DNA of 64,000 nucleotides from Nonomuraea helvata (GTDB lineage Bacteria > Actinomycetota > Actinomycetes > Streptosporangiales > Streptosporangiaceae). The notes under the pieces were generated by a model. That model saw only the letters and a list, made by a program, of their open reading frames with translations, was not told where the DNA came from and did no database searches. Position numbers and translations under genes: made by a program. The stretch spans positions 2,232,001-2,296,000 of the forward strand of contig NZ_BAAAXV010000009.1 of NCBI RefSeq assembly GCF_039535785.1, in the 5' to 3' direction. Below, one piece after another: positions 44,086-52,206 of this stretch. How positions within the stretch are numbered: position 1 is the stretch's first letter; the number at the start of each line of letters is the position of its first letter.

Positions 44086-45501
44086 TCAGCCGTTCCTGCC
44101 GACCTCGACGTCCTCCAGCACGCCGAGCGCGTCCGGCACCAGAACGGCCAGCGAGTAGTAGGCGCTGACCAGGTAGGAGATGACGGCCTTCTCGTTGATG
44201 TTCATGAACCGGACCGACAGGCTGGGCTGGTATTCGTCGGGGATGCCGGTCTGGTGCAGGCCGACGACGCCCTGGTTCTCCTGCCCGGTGCGCATGAGCA
44301 GGAAGGACGTCGTGTACGTGGCCGAGATCGGGATCTTGTTGCACGGGAAGATCGGGACGCCTCGCCAGGCCGGCATCTTGTGCCCGAGTACGTCGATGGA
44401 CTGCGGGTAGACGCCGCGCTTGCTGCACTCCCTGCCGAAGGCGGCGATGGCCTGCGGATGGGCCAGGAAGAACGCCGGGTCCTTCCACACGGTGGCCAGC
44501 AGGTCGTCGAGGTCGTCAGGGGTGGGTCGGCCCGTGCGGGTGCGGATGCGCTGGCTGAGATCGGCGTTGTGGAGCAGACCGAACTCCCTGTTGTTGATCA
44601 TCTCGTGCTCCTGCCGCTCGCGCAGGGCCTCGATCGTGAGCCGGAGCTGCTGGTCGAGCTGGCTCATCGGCTGGTTGTACAGGTCGGAGACCCGGCTGTG
44701 CACGCGCAGCACCGTCTGGGCCACGCTCAGCTCGTACTCGCGCGGGCTCAGCTCGTAGTCCACGAACGTGCCGGGCAGCACGGGCTCGCCGGTGTGGCCC
44801 GACGCCAGTTCGATGGCGGCCTCGCCGTAGTCGTTGTGGGCGTGCTCCTCGTTGGCGCGCCAGTGGTCCAGGTGCTCGCGGAGCGTGGGGAACCGGTCGG
44901 CCAGCTGCTCGAAGTCCTGCCTGGACAGGGTGAGCACGGTGGTGGCCGTCTTGGCGCGCGCGGTGAACGCGAACCGCCCGCCGTCGGTCAGTGTCTGCTC
45001 GCCGAAGTGGTCGCCGTCGGCCAGGATGCCGAGACTCTGCTCGTCGCCGTACGCGCCGCGGGACACCTTGCTCACGCGGCCGTGGGCGATGAGCACGAGC
45101 CGGTCGATGGGCCGGCCCTCGGAGACGATCTCCTCACCCGCCTCGATCTCACGCTGAGCGAAGCCGCCGGCCAGGGCCTGCAGCGCCTCCGTGTCGTCGA
45201 AGCCGCGCAGCATGGGTATCTCGGTCAGCTCGGCAGGGATCACCCGTACGTCAGAGCCGGTGTTGCTGAACGTGATGCGGCCATCGCCCAGCTCATATGT
45301 CAGCCGCCGGTTGACCCTGAACACGCCGCCCGAGCACTGCACCCAGGGCAGCAGGCGCAGCAGCCAGCGCGAGGTGATCTCCTGCATCTGCGGCGGCGTC
45401 TTGGTCGTGGTCGCGAGCTGCTTGGCGGCCTCGGTGCTGAGGCTGAGCTGTCCGTTGCCGTTGACGGCCTCAGGGGCGGTTGAGTTGGTCGTTTCGGTCA
45501 T
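44086..45501 (-). CDS. Family 2B encapsulin nanocompartment shell protein
   Basis: 471 residues. A disordered N-terminus leads into an HK97-like shell fold (LRLLPWVQCSGGVFRVNRRL...; C-terminal LSVRFMNINEKAVISYLVSAYYSLAVLVPDALGVLEDV). A cyclic-nucleotide-binding domain is inserted at about 96-212 (PMLRGFDDTEALQALAG...LGILADGDHFGEQTL). This insertion defines family 2B encapsulins, which assemble into protein shells and in known cases enclose terpene cyclases or polyprenyl transferases. It sits between ispH (31 bp) and geoA (70 bp) on one strand. The shell probably encloses GeoA and/or the prenyl synthase. The cargo signal is not identified. Confidence 0.9.
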   Translation of the reverse strand: MTETTNSTAPEAVNGNGQLSLSTEAAKQLATTTKTPPQMQEITSRWLLRLLPWVQCSGGVFRVNRRLTYELGDGRITFSNTGSDVRVIPAELTEIPMLRGFDDTEALQALAGGFAQREIEAGEEIVSEGRPIDRLVLIAHGRVSKVSRGAYGDEQSLGILADGDHFGEQTLTDGGRFAFTARAKTATTVLTLSRQDFEQLADRFPTLREHLDHWRANEEHAHNDYGEAAIELASGHTGEPVLPGTFVDYELSPREYELSVAQTVLRVHSRVSDLYNQPMSQLDQQLRLTIEALRERQEHEMINNREFGLLHNADLSQRIRTRTGRPTPDDLDDLLATVWKDPAFFLAHPQAIAAFGRECSKRGVYPQSIDVLGHKMPAWRGVPIFPCNKIPISATYTTSFLLMRTGQENQGVVGLHQTGIPDEYQPSLSVRFMNINEKAVISYLVSAYYSLAVLVPDALGVLEDVEVGRNG

Positions 45502-45532
45502 CGTGCTGCACCACCAATCTCGATAGAGGGGT

Positions 45533-46468
45533 CTAGCTCGACTTACGGGCGGATCGGAGTTCGAGCGGAAGCGAGAACGTCAGGGTCTCCTCGGCCAGGG
45601 TCACCCCCTCCACGTCGGCGTATCCACGGGCGGCGAGCCAGCCGAGTAACTCCTCGACCAGTAGCTCGGGGACCGAGGCGCCGGAGCTGACCCCGACGGT
45701 GCGCACGCCGTCGAGCCACCGCTCGTCGGCGTCCCCGGCCCTGTCGACCAGGTACGCCGCGTCCGCGCCGGCGCCCAGTGCCACCTCCACCAGCCGCCGG
45801 GAGTTGGAGGAGTTGGCCGAGCCGACGACGATGACCAGCTCGCACTCCGGCGCGATCCGGGTGATCGCCTCCTGGCGGTTCTGGCTGGCGTAGCAGATGT
45901 CGTCGCTGGGCGGGTCGACCAGGTCGGGGAAGCGATTGCGCAGCTCGGTGACGGCCCGCATGGTCTCGTCCACGGCCAGCGTGGTCTGCGACAGCCAGGT
46001 CACGGGCCCTTTCACCGTCACCTCGCCCGGGCGGGCCGGGTCCACGACGTGGATGCGGTCGGGGGCCTCGCCGTAGGTGCCCTCGACCTCCTCGTGCCCG
46101 GCATGGCCGATCAGCACGATCTCGTAGCCCGCCTCGGCCATGCGTACGGCCTCCTTGTGGACCTTCGTGACCAGCGGGCAGGTGGCGTCGACGGTCCGCA
46201 GCCCGCGCAGCCCCGCCGCCTCCTTGACCGCCGGTGAGACGCCGTGGGCGGAGAAGACGACCAGCGAGCCGTCGGGCACCTCGTCGAGCTCCTCGACGAA
46301 GACCGCGCCGCGCCTGGTGAGGTCGTCGACCACGTAGGTGTTGTGGACGATCTGTTTGCGCACGTAAACGGGTGGGCCGAAGCGCCGCAGCGCCTCCTCG
46401 ACCGTGGCGATGGCGCGTTCGACGCCCGCGCAGAAGCCGCGCGGGGCAGCGAGAAGTACCCGTCCCAT
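45533..46468 (-). CDS. ispH: 4-hydroxy-3-methylbut-2-enyl diphosphate reductase IspH
   Basis: 311 residues with the three conserved 4Fe-4S Cys: C12 in RGFCAGVERAI, C96-like in VDATCPLVTKVHKE and the third in DDICYASQNRQEA. FSAHGVSP, HVVD and SSNSRRLVEVA are substrate-binding blocks. It makes IPP and DMAPP in the last step of the MEP pathway. Start ATG 46468 (MGRVLLAAPRGFC) is 11 bp after the polyprenyl synthase stop. Its location inside a terpene-encapsulin operon suggests a second, dedicated copy rather than the only ispH; that needs the whole genome. Confidence 0.95.
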   Translation of the reverse strand: MGRVLLAAPRGFCAGVERAIATVEEALRRFGPPVYVRKQIVHNTYVVDDLTRRGAVFVEELDEVPDGSLVVFSAHGVSPAVKEAAGLRGLRTVDATCPLVTKVHKEAVRMAEAGYEIVLIGHAGHEEVEGTYGEAPDRIHVVDPARPGEVTVKGPVTWLSQTTLAVDETMRAVTELRNRFPDLVDPPSDDICYASQNRQEAITRIAPECELVIVVGSANSSNSRRLVEVALGAGADAAYLVDRAGDADERWLDGVRTVGVSSGASVPELLVEELLGWLAARGYADVEGVTLAEETLTFSLPLELRSARKSS

Positions 46469-46479
46469 CTGGGAACCCC

Positions 46480-47529
46480 CTAGTTGGTGCGGTGCGCGAG
46501 CTGGTCCGCCAGCAGGGCCAGCGCTCTCGCGGCCTCCGGCTCGATCCGCGCCGTGGCCAGTGCCGTCACGGCCTCGTGCACGCGTTCTTCGATCATTTCC
46601 TCGACCCGGGCCAGCGCTCCCGTGTCGCACAGGATCTGCCGCAGCTCCGCGGCGTGCTCCTCGGTCAGCTCCGGGTTGCCGTACCAGCTCCCGAGCCGAC
46701 CGAGCTGGGCGGGGGAGGCGTTCCGCACGGCATACGCGAAGAGCACCGTGCGCTTGCCCTCGCGCAGGTCGTCGAGGGCCGACTTGCCGGTCTCCGGCTC
46801 CGAGCCGAACGTGCCGAGCACGTCGTCGCGGAGCTGGTACGCCTCACCCAGCGGCAGGCCGAAGCGGGAGTACGACTCCAGCACCTCCATCGAGGCGCCC
46901 GCCAGCGCGCCGCCGATCTGCAGCGGCCGTTCGACGGTGTACTTGGCGGTCTTGAACCGGATCACCGTCAGCGCCTCGGCCACGCTCGCGCCCGAACGGA
47001 GCTGGGCCACGATGTCGAGGTACTGGCCGCTGATGACCTCGGTGCGCATGGCGTCGAACACGTGGTGCGCGGCGCGCAGCCGGTGCGGCTCCACCCCGCA
47101 CGACGACAGCATCGTGTCGGACCAGACCAGGCTGAGCGTGCCGAGCAGGATGCCGCCCCCCTGCCCGAACGCCTCCGCGCCCGGTCCGGAGTGCAGCCCG
47201 GCCAGGCTCCTGTGCACGGTGGTCCGGCCGCGTCGCAGCTCGCTGCCGTCCATGATGTCGTCATGGATGAGCAGGCCCGCGTGGCACAGCTCCAGGGCCG
47301 CGGCGGCGGTGATGATCTCCTCGCTGTCGCCGCCGCCGGCGCCGCGCCAGCCCCAGTAACACAGCTGCGGCCTGACGCGCTTGCCGCCGTTGAGGATGAA
47401 GTCGGCCAGCAACCGGTACGCGGCCTGGACGTCGGGATCGTCGACGGGGGCTCCCCAGGTCTCGAGGAAGCCGGCCAGGCGCCGGTCCACGCGCGACCCG
47501 ACGTCGGGCTGAATGAAGCTCACCGGCAT
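46480..47529 (-). CDS. Polyprenyl diphosphate synthase (GGPP/FPP type)
   Basis: 349 residues. The first Asp-rich motif is DDIMD (LLIHDDIMDGSELRRGRTTVH) and the second reads DDVLG followed by FG (QLRDDVLGTFGSEPETGKSALDDLREGKRT), the DDxxG variant common in actinobacterial IdsA/GrcC-like enzymes. FILNGGKRVRPQLCYW is the substrate-binding opening. It should supply farnesyl (or geranyl/geranylgeranyl) diphosphate for GeoA. Chain length cannot be read by eye. GAAGGAG precedes ATG 47529. First gene of the operon, with a candidate promoter upstream. Confidence 0.93.
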   Translation of the reverse strand: MPVSFIQPDVGSRVDRRLAGFLETWGAPVDDPDVQAAYRLLADFILNGGKRVRPQLCYWGWRGAGGGDSEEIITAAAALELCHAGLLIHDDIMDGSELRRGRTTVHRSLAGLHSGPGAEAFGQGGGILLGTLSLVWSDTMLSSCGVEPHRLRAAHHVFDAMRTEVISGQYLDIVAQLRSGASVAEALTVIRFKTAKYTVERPLQIGGALAGASMEVLESYSRFGLPLGEAYQLRDDVLGTFGSEPETGKSALDDLREGKRTVLFAYAVRNASPAQLGRLGSWYGNPELTEEHAAELRQILCDTGALARVEEMIEERVHEAVTALATARIEPEAARALALLADQLAHRTN

Positions 47530-47564
47530 GCGCGCGGCTCCTTCGGTCGGAAGTTCGCTACCAA

Positions 47565-47594
47565 TAGTTATCCACTCAATACGTAGCGTGTAAA
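47565..47594 (-). promoter_or_regulatory. Candidate promoter of the encapsulin-terpene operon
   Basis: On the minus strand TTTACA (47594-47589) and TAACTA (47570-47565) are separated by 18 bp, approximating housekeeping -35/-10 elements, about 36 bp before the polyprenyl synthase start. The -10 box is imperfect and the interval is shared with the divergent alcohol dehydrogenase gene. Confidence 0.35.
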
Positions 47595-47728
47595 GAGTCT
47601 TCTGTAGCGGATGACTTCTTTTGCCTCAGCAGTCCCAGCGGCCGGGGAGCGTCGAGAGGGGCGAGCTGTTTGATGCGATATGCGGGGGTATGCGGCATTC
47701 GTGGGCGCCCCTTCCGGGAGGAGACACC

Positions 47729-48910
47729 ATGAAGGCAGTCACGTGGCACGGCAAGCGCGACGTCCGGGTCGAGGAGGTGCCCGACCCCGCCATCAAGGAG
47801 CCCAACGACGCGGTCATCAGGGTGACCAGCACCGGCATCTGCGGCTCCGACCTCCACCTGTACGAGGTGCTCGGGCCGTTCATGGCCGAGGGCGACATCC
47901 TCGGACACGAGCCCATAGGCGTCGTCGAGGAGGTCGGCCCCGGGATCGACAACCTCAAGCCGGGCGACCGCGTGGTCATCCCGTTCAACATCGCCTGCGG
48001 CCACTGCCACATGTGCTCGATGGAGCTCTACGCCCAGTGCGAGACCACCCAGGTGCGCGAGCAGGGCACGGGCGCCGCGCTGTTCGGCTACACCAAGCTC
48101 TACGGCCAGGTGCCCGGCGGGCAGGCCCAGTACCTGCGGGTGCCCGAGGCGCAGTTCGGACCCGTCAAGGTGCCCGAGGGGCCGCCGGACGAGCGGTTCG
48201 TGTACCTGTCCGACGTGCTGCCGACCGCCTGGCAGGCCGTCGCCTGGGCGGACGTCCCCGAGGGCGGCAGCGTCGCCGTCTTCGGCCTCGGCCCGATCGG
48301 CCAGATGTGCACCCGCATCGCCGGCTACCTGGGATACCGGGTGATCGGTGTGGACGGCGTGACGCAGCGGCTGGAGATGGCCCGCCGCCACGGGATCGAC
48401 GTCATCGACGCGAGCGAGGTCCCCGACGTCCCGGGGGAGATCCGGCAGCGGACCTCCGGGCGCGGCACGGACTCGGTCATCGACGCGGTCGGCATGGAGG
48501 CCCACGGCTCGCCCGCCGCCAAGGTCGCCCAGACCCTCACCGGCATGCTGCCGTCCGGGGTCGCCGCGCCGCTGATGACGCATGCGGGCGTCGACCGGCT
48601 GGCCGTGCTCAACCAGGCCATCGACGCGGTACGGCGTGGCGGCGTCATCTCCGTCATCGGCGTCTACGGCGGCATGACCGATCCCATGCCCATGCTGCGC
48701 ATGTTCGACAAGGGCATCACGATGCGCATGGGCCAGGCCCACGTCAGGCGGTGGACCGGCGTGCTGATGCCGCTGGTGACCGATGAGTCCGATCCGCTCG
48801 GCGTCATGGACCTGGCCACTCACCGGATGCCGCTGGAGCAGGCGCCCATGGCGTACGAGATGTTCCAGAAGAAGGCGGACGGAGCGGTCAAGATACTCCT
48901 ACAGCCATAA
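47729..48910 (+). CDS. Zinc-dependent alcohol dehydrogenase
   Basis: 393 residues of the medium-chain dehydrogenase family. Catalytic zinc ligands sit in STGICGSDLHLYE and GHEPIG; a structural zinc lobe is GHCHMCSMELYAQC. The NAD(P) Rossmann motif is VAVFGLGPIGQM with GVDGVTQRLEMARRHG. It resembles glutathione-independent formaldehyde or threonine-type dehydrogenases, but the substrate is unresolved. ATG 47729 has GGGAGGAG. It is divergent from the terpene operon; a link to terpene or alcohol chemistry is possible but unproven. Confidence 0.92.
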   Translation: MKAVTWHGKRDVRVEEVPDPAIKEPNDAVIRVTSTGICGSDLHLYEVLGPFMAEGDILGHEPIGVVEEVGPGIDNLKPGDRVVIPFNIACGHCHMCSMELYAQCETTQVREQGTGAALFGYTKLYGQVPGGQAQYLRVPEAQFGPVKVPEGPPDERFVYLSDVLPTAWQAVAWADVPEGGSVAVFGLGPIGQMCTRIAGYLGYRVIGVDGVTQRLEMARRHGIDVIDASEVPDVPGEIRQRTSGRGTDSVIDAVGMEAHGSPAAKVAQTLTGMLPSGVAAPLMTHAGVDRLAVLNQAIDAVRRGGVISVIGVYGGMTDPMPMLRMFDKGITMRMGQAHVRRWTGVLMPLVTDESDPLGVMDLATHRMPLEQAPMAYEMFQKKADGAVKILLQP

Positions 48911-48962
48911 CTTGCCAGGTCGTAGGGATTTCCGGGCCCAAAGGACGGGCAGCGGAGCTTCC

Positions 48963-50012
48963 ATGAGAGTCGTTGTGGTGGGAGCAACCGGGAACGTCGG
49001 CACCAGCGTGGTGCGCGCGCTGGCCACGGACGGCGGCGTGACCTCGATCGTGGGGGTCGCCCGCCGGTTGCCCGGGTGGCGGATCGACCGCACCGACTGG
49101 CGGCAGGCCGACATCGGGACCGCGGACCTGACGCGGATCTTCGACGGGGCGGACGTGGTCGTGCACCTCGCGTGGCTGTTCCAGCCGACCCGCAACCCGT
49201 CCGTCACGTGGCGGGCGAACGTGCTGGGCAGCATGCGCGTCTTCCGCGCCGTCGCCGAGGCGGGCGTGCCGGCGCTGGTCCACGCCTCGTCCGTGGGAGC
49301 GTACTCGCCTGGGCCCAAGGACCGGCCGGTGGACGAGAGCTGGCCCACGCACGGCTGGCCGGGGGCCGCGTACGGGCGGGAGAAGGCGTACGTCGAGCGC
49401 GTGCTCGACGTCTTCGAGCACGACCACCCGGGCACCCGCGTGGTGCGGATGCGGCCGGGGTTCATCTTCCAGCGGGTGGCGGCGACCGAGCAGCGCAGGC
49501 TGTTCGGCGGGCCGTTCGTGCCGCGGCGGCTGATCAGGGCGGGGCGCATCCCGTTCGTGCCGGACGTCCCCGGCCTGCGGCTGCAGGTGGTGCACGCCCA
49601 GGATGCGGCGGAGGCGTACCGGCTGGCGGTCACCAGGCAGGTGCGGGGCGCGTTCAACATCGCCGCCGATCCCGTGCTCGACCCGGCCGACCTCGCCAAG
49701 CTGCTCGACGCCCGTACGGTGCCGGTCTCGCCCACCGTGGCCAGGGCGGCCATGGCGGTGGGCTGGCACATGAGGCTCATACCGGCCGCGCCCGGCCTGC
49801 TCGACCTGATCCTGCGGATCCCGGTCATGAAGACCGACCGGGCCAGGGAGGTGCTGGGCTGGACGCCCCGGTACTCCTCGTGGGAGGCCATGCGGGAGCT
49901 GGTCGAGGGGCTGCACGACGGCGCCGGCATGGACACCGCGCCGCTCGCCCCCGACGGCGGGCCGGTCGAGCGGATGAAGGAGCTCGCCACCGGCGTGGGC
50001 GGCCGTGCGTAA
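48963..50012 (+). CDS. NAD-dependent epimerase/dehydratase (extended SDR)
   Basis: 349 residues. The N-terminal Rossmann motif VVVGATGNVGTSVVRAL and the SDR catalytic triad in HASSVGAYSPG...YGREKAYVE are visible. The extended C-terminal region with RMRPGFIFQ and YRLAVTRQVRGAFNIAAD is typical of atypical sugar- or aldehyde-type SDRs in actinomycetes. It follows the alcohol dehydrogenase gene by about 50 bp on the same strand. The substrate is unknown. Confidence 0.9.
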   Translation: MRVVVVGATGNVGTSVVRALATDGGVTSIVGVARRLPGWRIDRTDWRQADIGTADLTRIFDGADVVVHLAWLFQPTRNPSVTWRANVLGSMRVFRAVAEAGVPALVHASSVGAYSPGPKDRPVDESWPTHGWPGAAYGREKAYVERVLDVFEHDHPGTRVVRMRPGFIFQRVAATEQRRLFGGPFVPRRLIRAGRIPFVPDVPGLRLQVVHAQDAAEAYRLAVTRQVRGAFNIAADPVLDPADLAKLLDARTVPVSPTVARAAMAVGWHMRLIPAAPGLLDLILRIPVMKTDRAREVLGWTPRYSSWEAMRELVEGLHDGAGMDTAPLAPDGGPVERMKELATGVGGRA

Positions 50013-50110
50013 TGTGCAGCCTGGTGTGTAAGGTCCCGGCTCCGGGGAACTGGAGACACAACGCGAGGTCCTGAAGCGCGGCCTGTGTGTCGGACGACAC
50101 GGAGGAGTGC

Positions 50111-50581
50111 ATGCGCACCCTGATGGCCCAGCCCTTCACCCTCCACGACGTCACCCGACTACGTCGTGCAGTGGCCGAACTGGCAGGCAGTTGCGGGCTG
50201 AGCAGTCCCAAGCTCGACGACTTCGTCCTGGCCGTGCATGAGAGCGTCGTCAACGCCGTGGAGCACGCCGGTGGGCATGGGTACTTCAAGCTGTGGACGG
50301 TGAACGGCGTGATCCGCTCCGAGACGACCGACCGGGGCTCCGGCATCCCCGGCGGGTACGTGAACGCCGACCTCAAGCCGCTCGACCTCACCCAGGAGGG
50401 CAGGGGGATCTACCTCATCCGCCGGCTGTGCGACATGGCCGACTTCGACACCGGTCCCGGCGGCACCACGGTCCTGCTCACCATGCGGCTGCCGCACCTA
50501 CCGGAGCGCGCCACCCATCGGGTCATGAAGCGCATCCGGGTCTCCGCCGGCCGCCACCCCTTCGGCCGCTTCACAGCCTGA
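50111..50581 (+). CDS. RsbW-like anti-sigma factor ATPase domain protein
   Basis: About 156 residues of HATPase_c_2 type. The N box DFVLAVHESVVNAVEHAGGHG holds the Mg-binding Asn, and G1/G2-like TTDRGSGIPGGYV and EGRGIYLIRRLCD contact ATP. It should phosphorylate STAS-domain antagonists and sequester a sigma factor. ATG 50111 has an excellent GGAGGAG site; the longer GTG start at 50087 also keeps the frame. A STAS protein is encoded at 41532 but the two need not be partners. Confidence 0.88.
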   Translation: MRTLMAQPFTLHDVTRLRRAVAELAGSCGLSSPKLDDFVLAVHESVVNAVEHAGGHGYFKLWTVNGVIRSETTDRGSGIPGGYVNADLKPLDLTQEGRGIYLIRRLCDMADFDTGPGGTTVLLTMRLPHLPERATHRVMKRIRVSAGRHPFGRFTA

Positions 50582-50718
50582 CGCCCCGCCCCCGGCACCC
50601 GCCGCGGACGAGCCCCCCGAGCGACGCACGGGCACCGGGCGTCGGGGCCCCGACGGCTGGGGTCCGGGGCGGGTGGGCGGGGCGGATGGGCTGGACAGGG
50701 GCCAGGTAGGCTCGCAAC

Positions 50719-51618
50719 GTGAGCGGCGAAACGCTTCCTTCCGGGATGATCTCGCCCGTCCGGCGCATCGGGCGGAGGGAGTTCGACTTCGCGCGCCAGG
50801 TCGCCATCATGGCCATCGTCAACAGGACGCCCAACTCCTTCCACGACCAGGGCAGCACGTTCGAGCTCGACACCGCCGTCGCGGCCGCGCGCAGGGCTGT
50901 GGACGACGGGGCCGACTGGGTGGACATCGGCGGGTTCGCCTTCAGCGCAGCTCAGGCACAGATCGGCGTGGACGAGGAGATCGAGCGGGTGGTGCCGGTG
51001 ATCGCCGAGGTCAGGAAGGCCACCGACGCCGTCATCTCCGTCGACACCCACAGGCCCGAGGTGGCGCGGGCGGCCGTCGAGGCGGGGGCCGACGTGATCA
51101 ACGACACCAACGGCCTGCGCGAGCCCGGCATGGCGGAGTTCGCCGCCGAGTCAGGGGTCAGCGTGATCGTCACGCACAGTCTCGGCGGCCCGGGCAAGCG
51201 GGTCCTCCGGCCGAGTTACGCCGACGTCGTCTCAGAGGTGGCCGGGTTCCTGCGCGAGCGGGTCGCGTACGCGCTGAAGTCCGGCATCGCCGAGGACAGG
51301 ATCATCATCGACCCCGGCCACGACCTGAACAAGAACACCTTCCACTCGCTCGAGCTCACGCGCCGGCTCGAGGAGATCACCGCGATCGGCTACCCGACGC
51401 TGGTGGCCCTGTCCAACAAGGACTTCATCGGGGAGACGCTCGACCGCCCCCAGGACGAGCGGAAAGAGGGCACGATCGCCGCCAACGTCTTCGCCATCCT
51501 CAAAGGCGCCCGCATCCTCCGGGTGCACGACGTGGCCGCCACGGTCGCGTCCGTACGCATGACCGAGGCCATGCTCGGCTGGCGTGGCCCGCGGACCCCG
51601 AGTCACAATCTGGCCTGA
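50719..51618 (+). CDS. FolP2-like dihydropteroate synthase homologue
   Basis: 299 residues of the DHPS TIM-barrel fold. Conserved segments are altered compared with true FolP: MAIVNRTPNSF instead of VNVTPDSF, DIGGFAFSAA instead of DIGGESTRP, VTHSLGGPGKR for the MH segment, and DPGHDLNKNT with SNKDFIGETL. This pattern matches mycobacterial FolP2, which lacks dihydropteroate synthase activity, so a different pterin- or unknown-substrate role is likely. The start is GTG 50719. Followed after 9 bp by a DUF1992 gene. Confidence 0.85.
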   Translation: MSGETLPSGMISPVRRIGRREFDFARQVAIMAIVNRTPNSFHDQGSTFELDTAVAAARRAVDDGADWVDIGGFAFSAAQAQIGVDEEIERVVPVIAEVRKATDAVISVDTHRPEVARAAVEAGADVINDTNGLREPGMAEFAAESGVSVIVTHSLGGPGKRVLRPSYADVVSEVAGFLRERVAYALKSGIAEDRIIIDPGHDLNKNTFHSLELTRRLEEITAIGYPTLVALSNKDFIGETLDRPQDERKEGTIAANVFAILKGARILRVHDVAATVASVRMTEAMLGWRGPRTPSHNLA

Positions 51619-51627
51619 GGAGGTCAA

Positions 51628-52020
51628 TTGACCGAGCGGAAACCCAGGGGCATGCCGTTCGAGAGCTGGGTCGACCGGCAGATTCGCGAGGCGGAGGAGC
51701 GCGGCGCGTTCGACGACCTGCCGGGAGCAGGGAAGCCGCTGCCCGACCGGCCGTACGACGAGATGTGGTGGATCAAGCAGAAGATCGAGAGCGAGGGGCT
51801 CTCGATGCCCCTGCCGCCCACGCTGGCGCTGCGCAAGGACGCCGAGCAGGCGCTGGCCGAGGCGCGCGGGGCCAGGTCGGAGACCCAGGTGCGGCAGATC
51901 CTCGAGGAGATCAACAAGAGGATCCGCGAGGCGATCAGGACGGGGCTGTCCGGTCCGCCGCTCAACCTGATGCCGTTCGATGTGGACGAGATCGTGTCGG
52001 AGTGGCGGAGATCCCGGTGA
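51628..52020 (+). CDS. DUF1992 family protein (DnaJ-C28-like)
   Basis: 130 residues. FESWVDRQIREAEERGAFDDLPGAGKPL followed by EMWWIKQKIESEGLSMPLPPTLALRKDAEQAL is the DUF1992 signature (also in DnaJ subfamily C member 28). The function is unknown. The start is TTG 51628 with a strong GAGGAGG site and no better ATG. It is the last gene before a terminator cluster. Confidence 0.9.
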   Translation: MTERKPRGMPFESWVDRQIREAEERGAFDDLPGAGKPLPDRPYDEMWWIKQKIESEGLSMPLPPTLALRKDAEQALAEARGARSETQVRQILEEINKRIREAIRTGLSGPPLNLMPFDVDEIVSEWRRSR

Positions 52021-52022
52021 AG

Positions 52023-52049
52023 AAGGGGCCCCGGAGTGCGGGGCCCCTT
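52023..52049 (+). terminator. Terminator hairpin after the DUF1992 gene
   Basis: A perfect 10-bp stem (52023-52032 with 52040-52049) and 7-nt loop begin two bases after the stop codon. The arms are AAGGGGCCCC and GGGGCCCCTT. Confidence 0.85.
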
Positions 52050-52123
52050 CGGGTGGTCGAGGGACCCGGGTCAGGCGGGCCCCTCCGAGAGACCCGGGTC
52101 AGGCGGGTCGCTCGGGCTTTCTG

Positions 52124-52157
52124 CGAGGGGCCCGGACCGGGTGGTCCGGGCCCCTCG
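52124..52157. terminator. Long terminator hairpin before GH6 gene end
   Basis: A perfect 15-bp stem (52124-52138 with 52143-52157) with loop GGGT. It lies 50 bp beyond the minus-strand GH6 stop and could terminate both converging transcripts. Between this and the upstream hairpin, GACCCGGGTCAGGCGGG is repeated directly. Confidence 0.85.
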
Positions 52158-52206
52158 GTTCCGCCGGGACCCGGGTGAGGCGCCGGGCCCTCGGCCGTAC
52201 CGATGG

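Noticed and set aside
44086..45501. Crp/Fnr-type transcription factor
   Set aside because: The cyclic-nucleotide-binding domain is internal, there is no helix-turn-helix, and the flanking halves fit a family 2B encapsulin shell.
50719..51618. Housekeeping folate gene folP
   Set aside because: Key substrate-binding motifs are altered and no other folate genes (folE, folB, folK) are adjacent.
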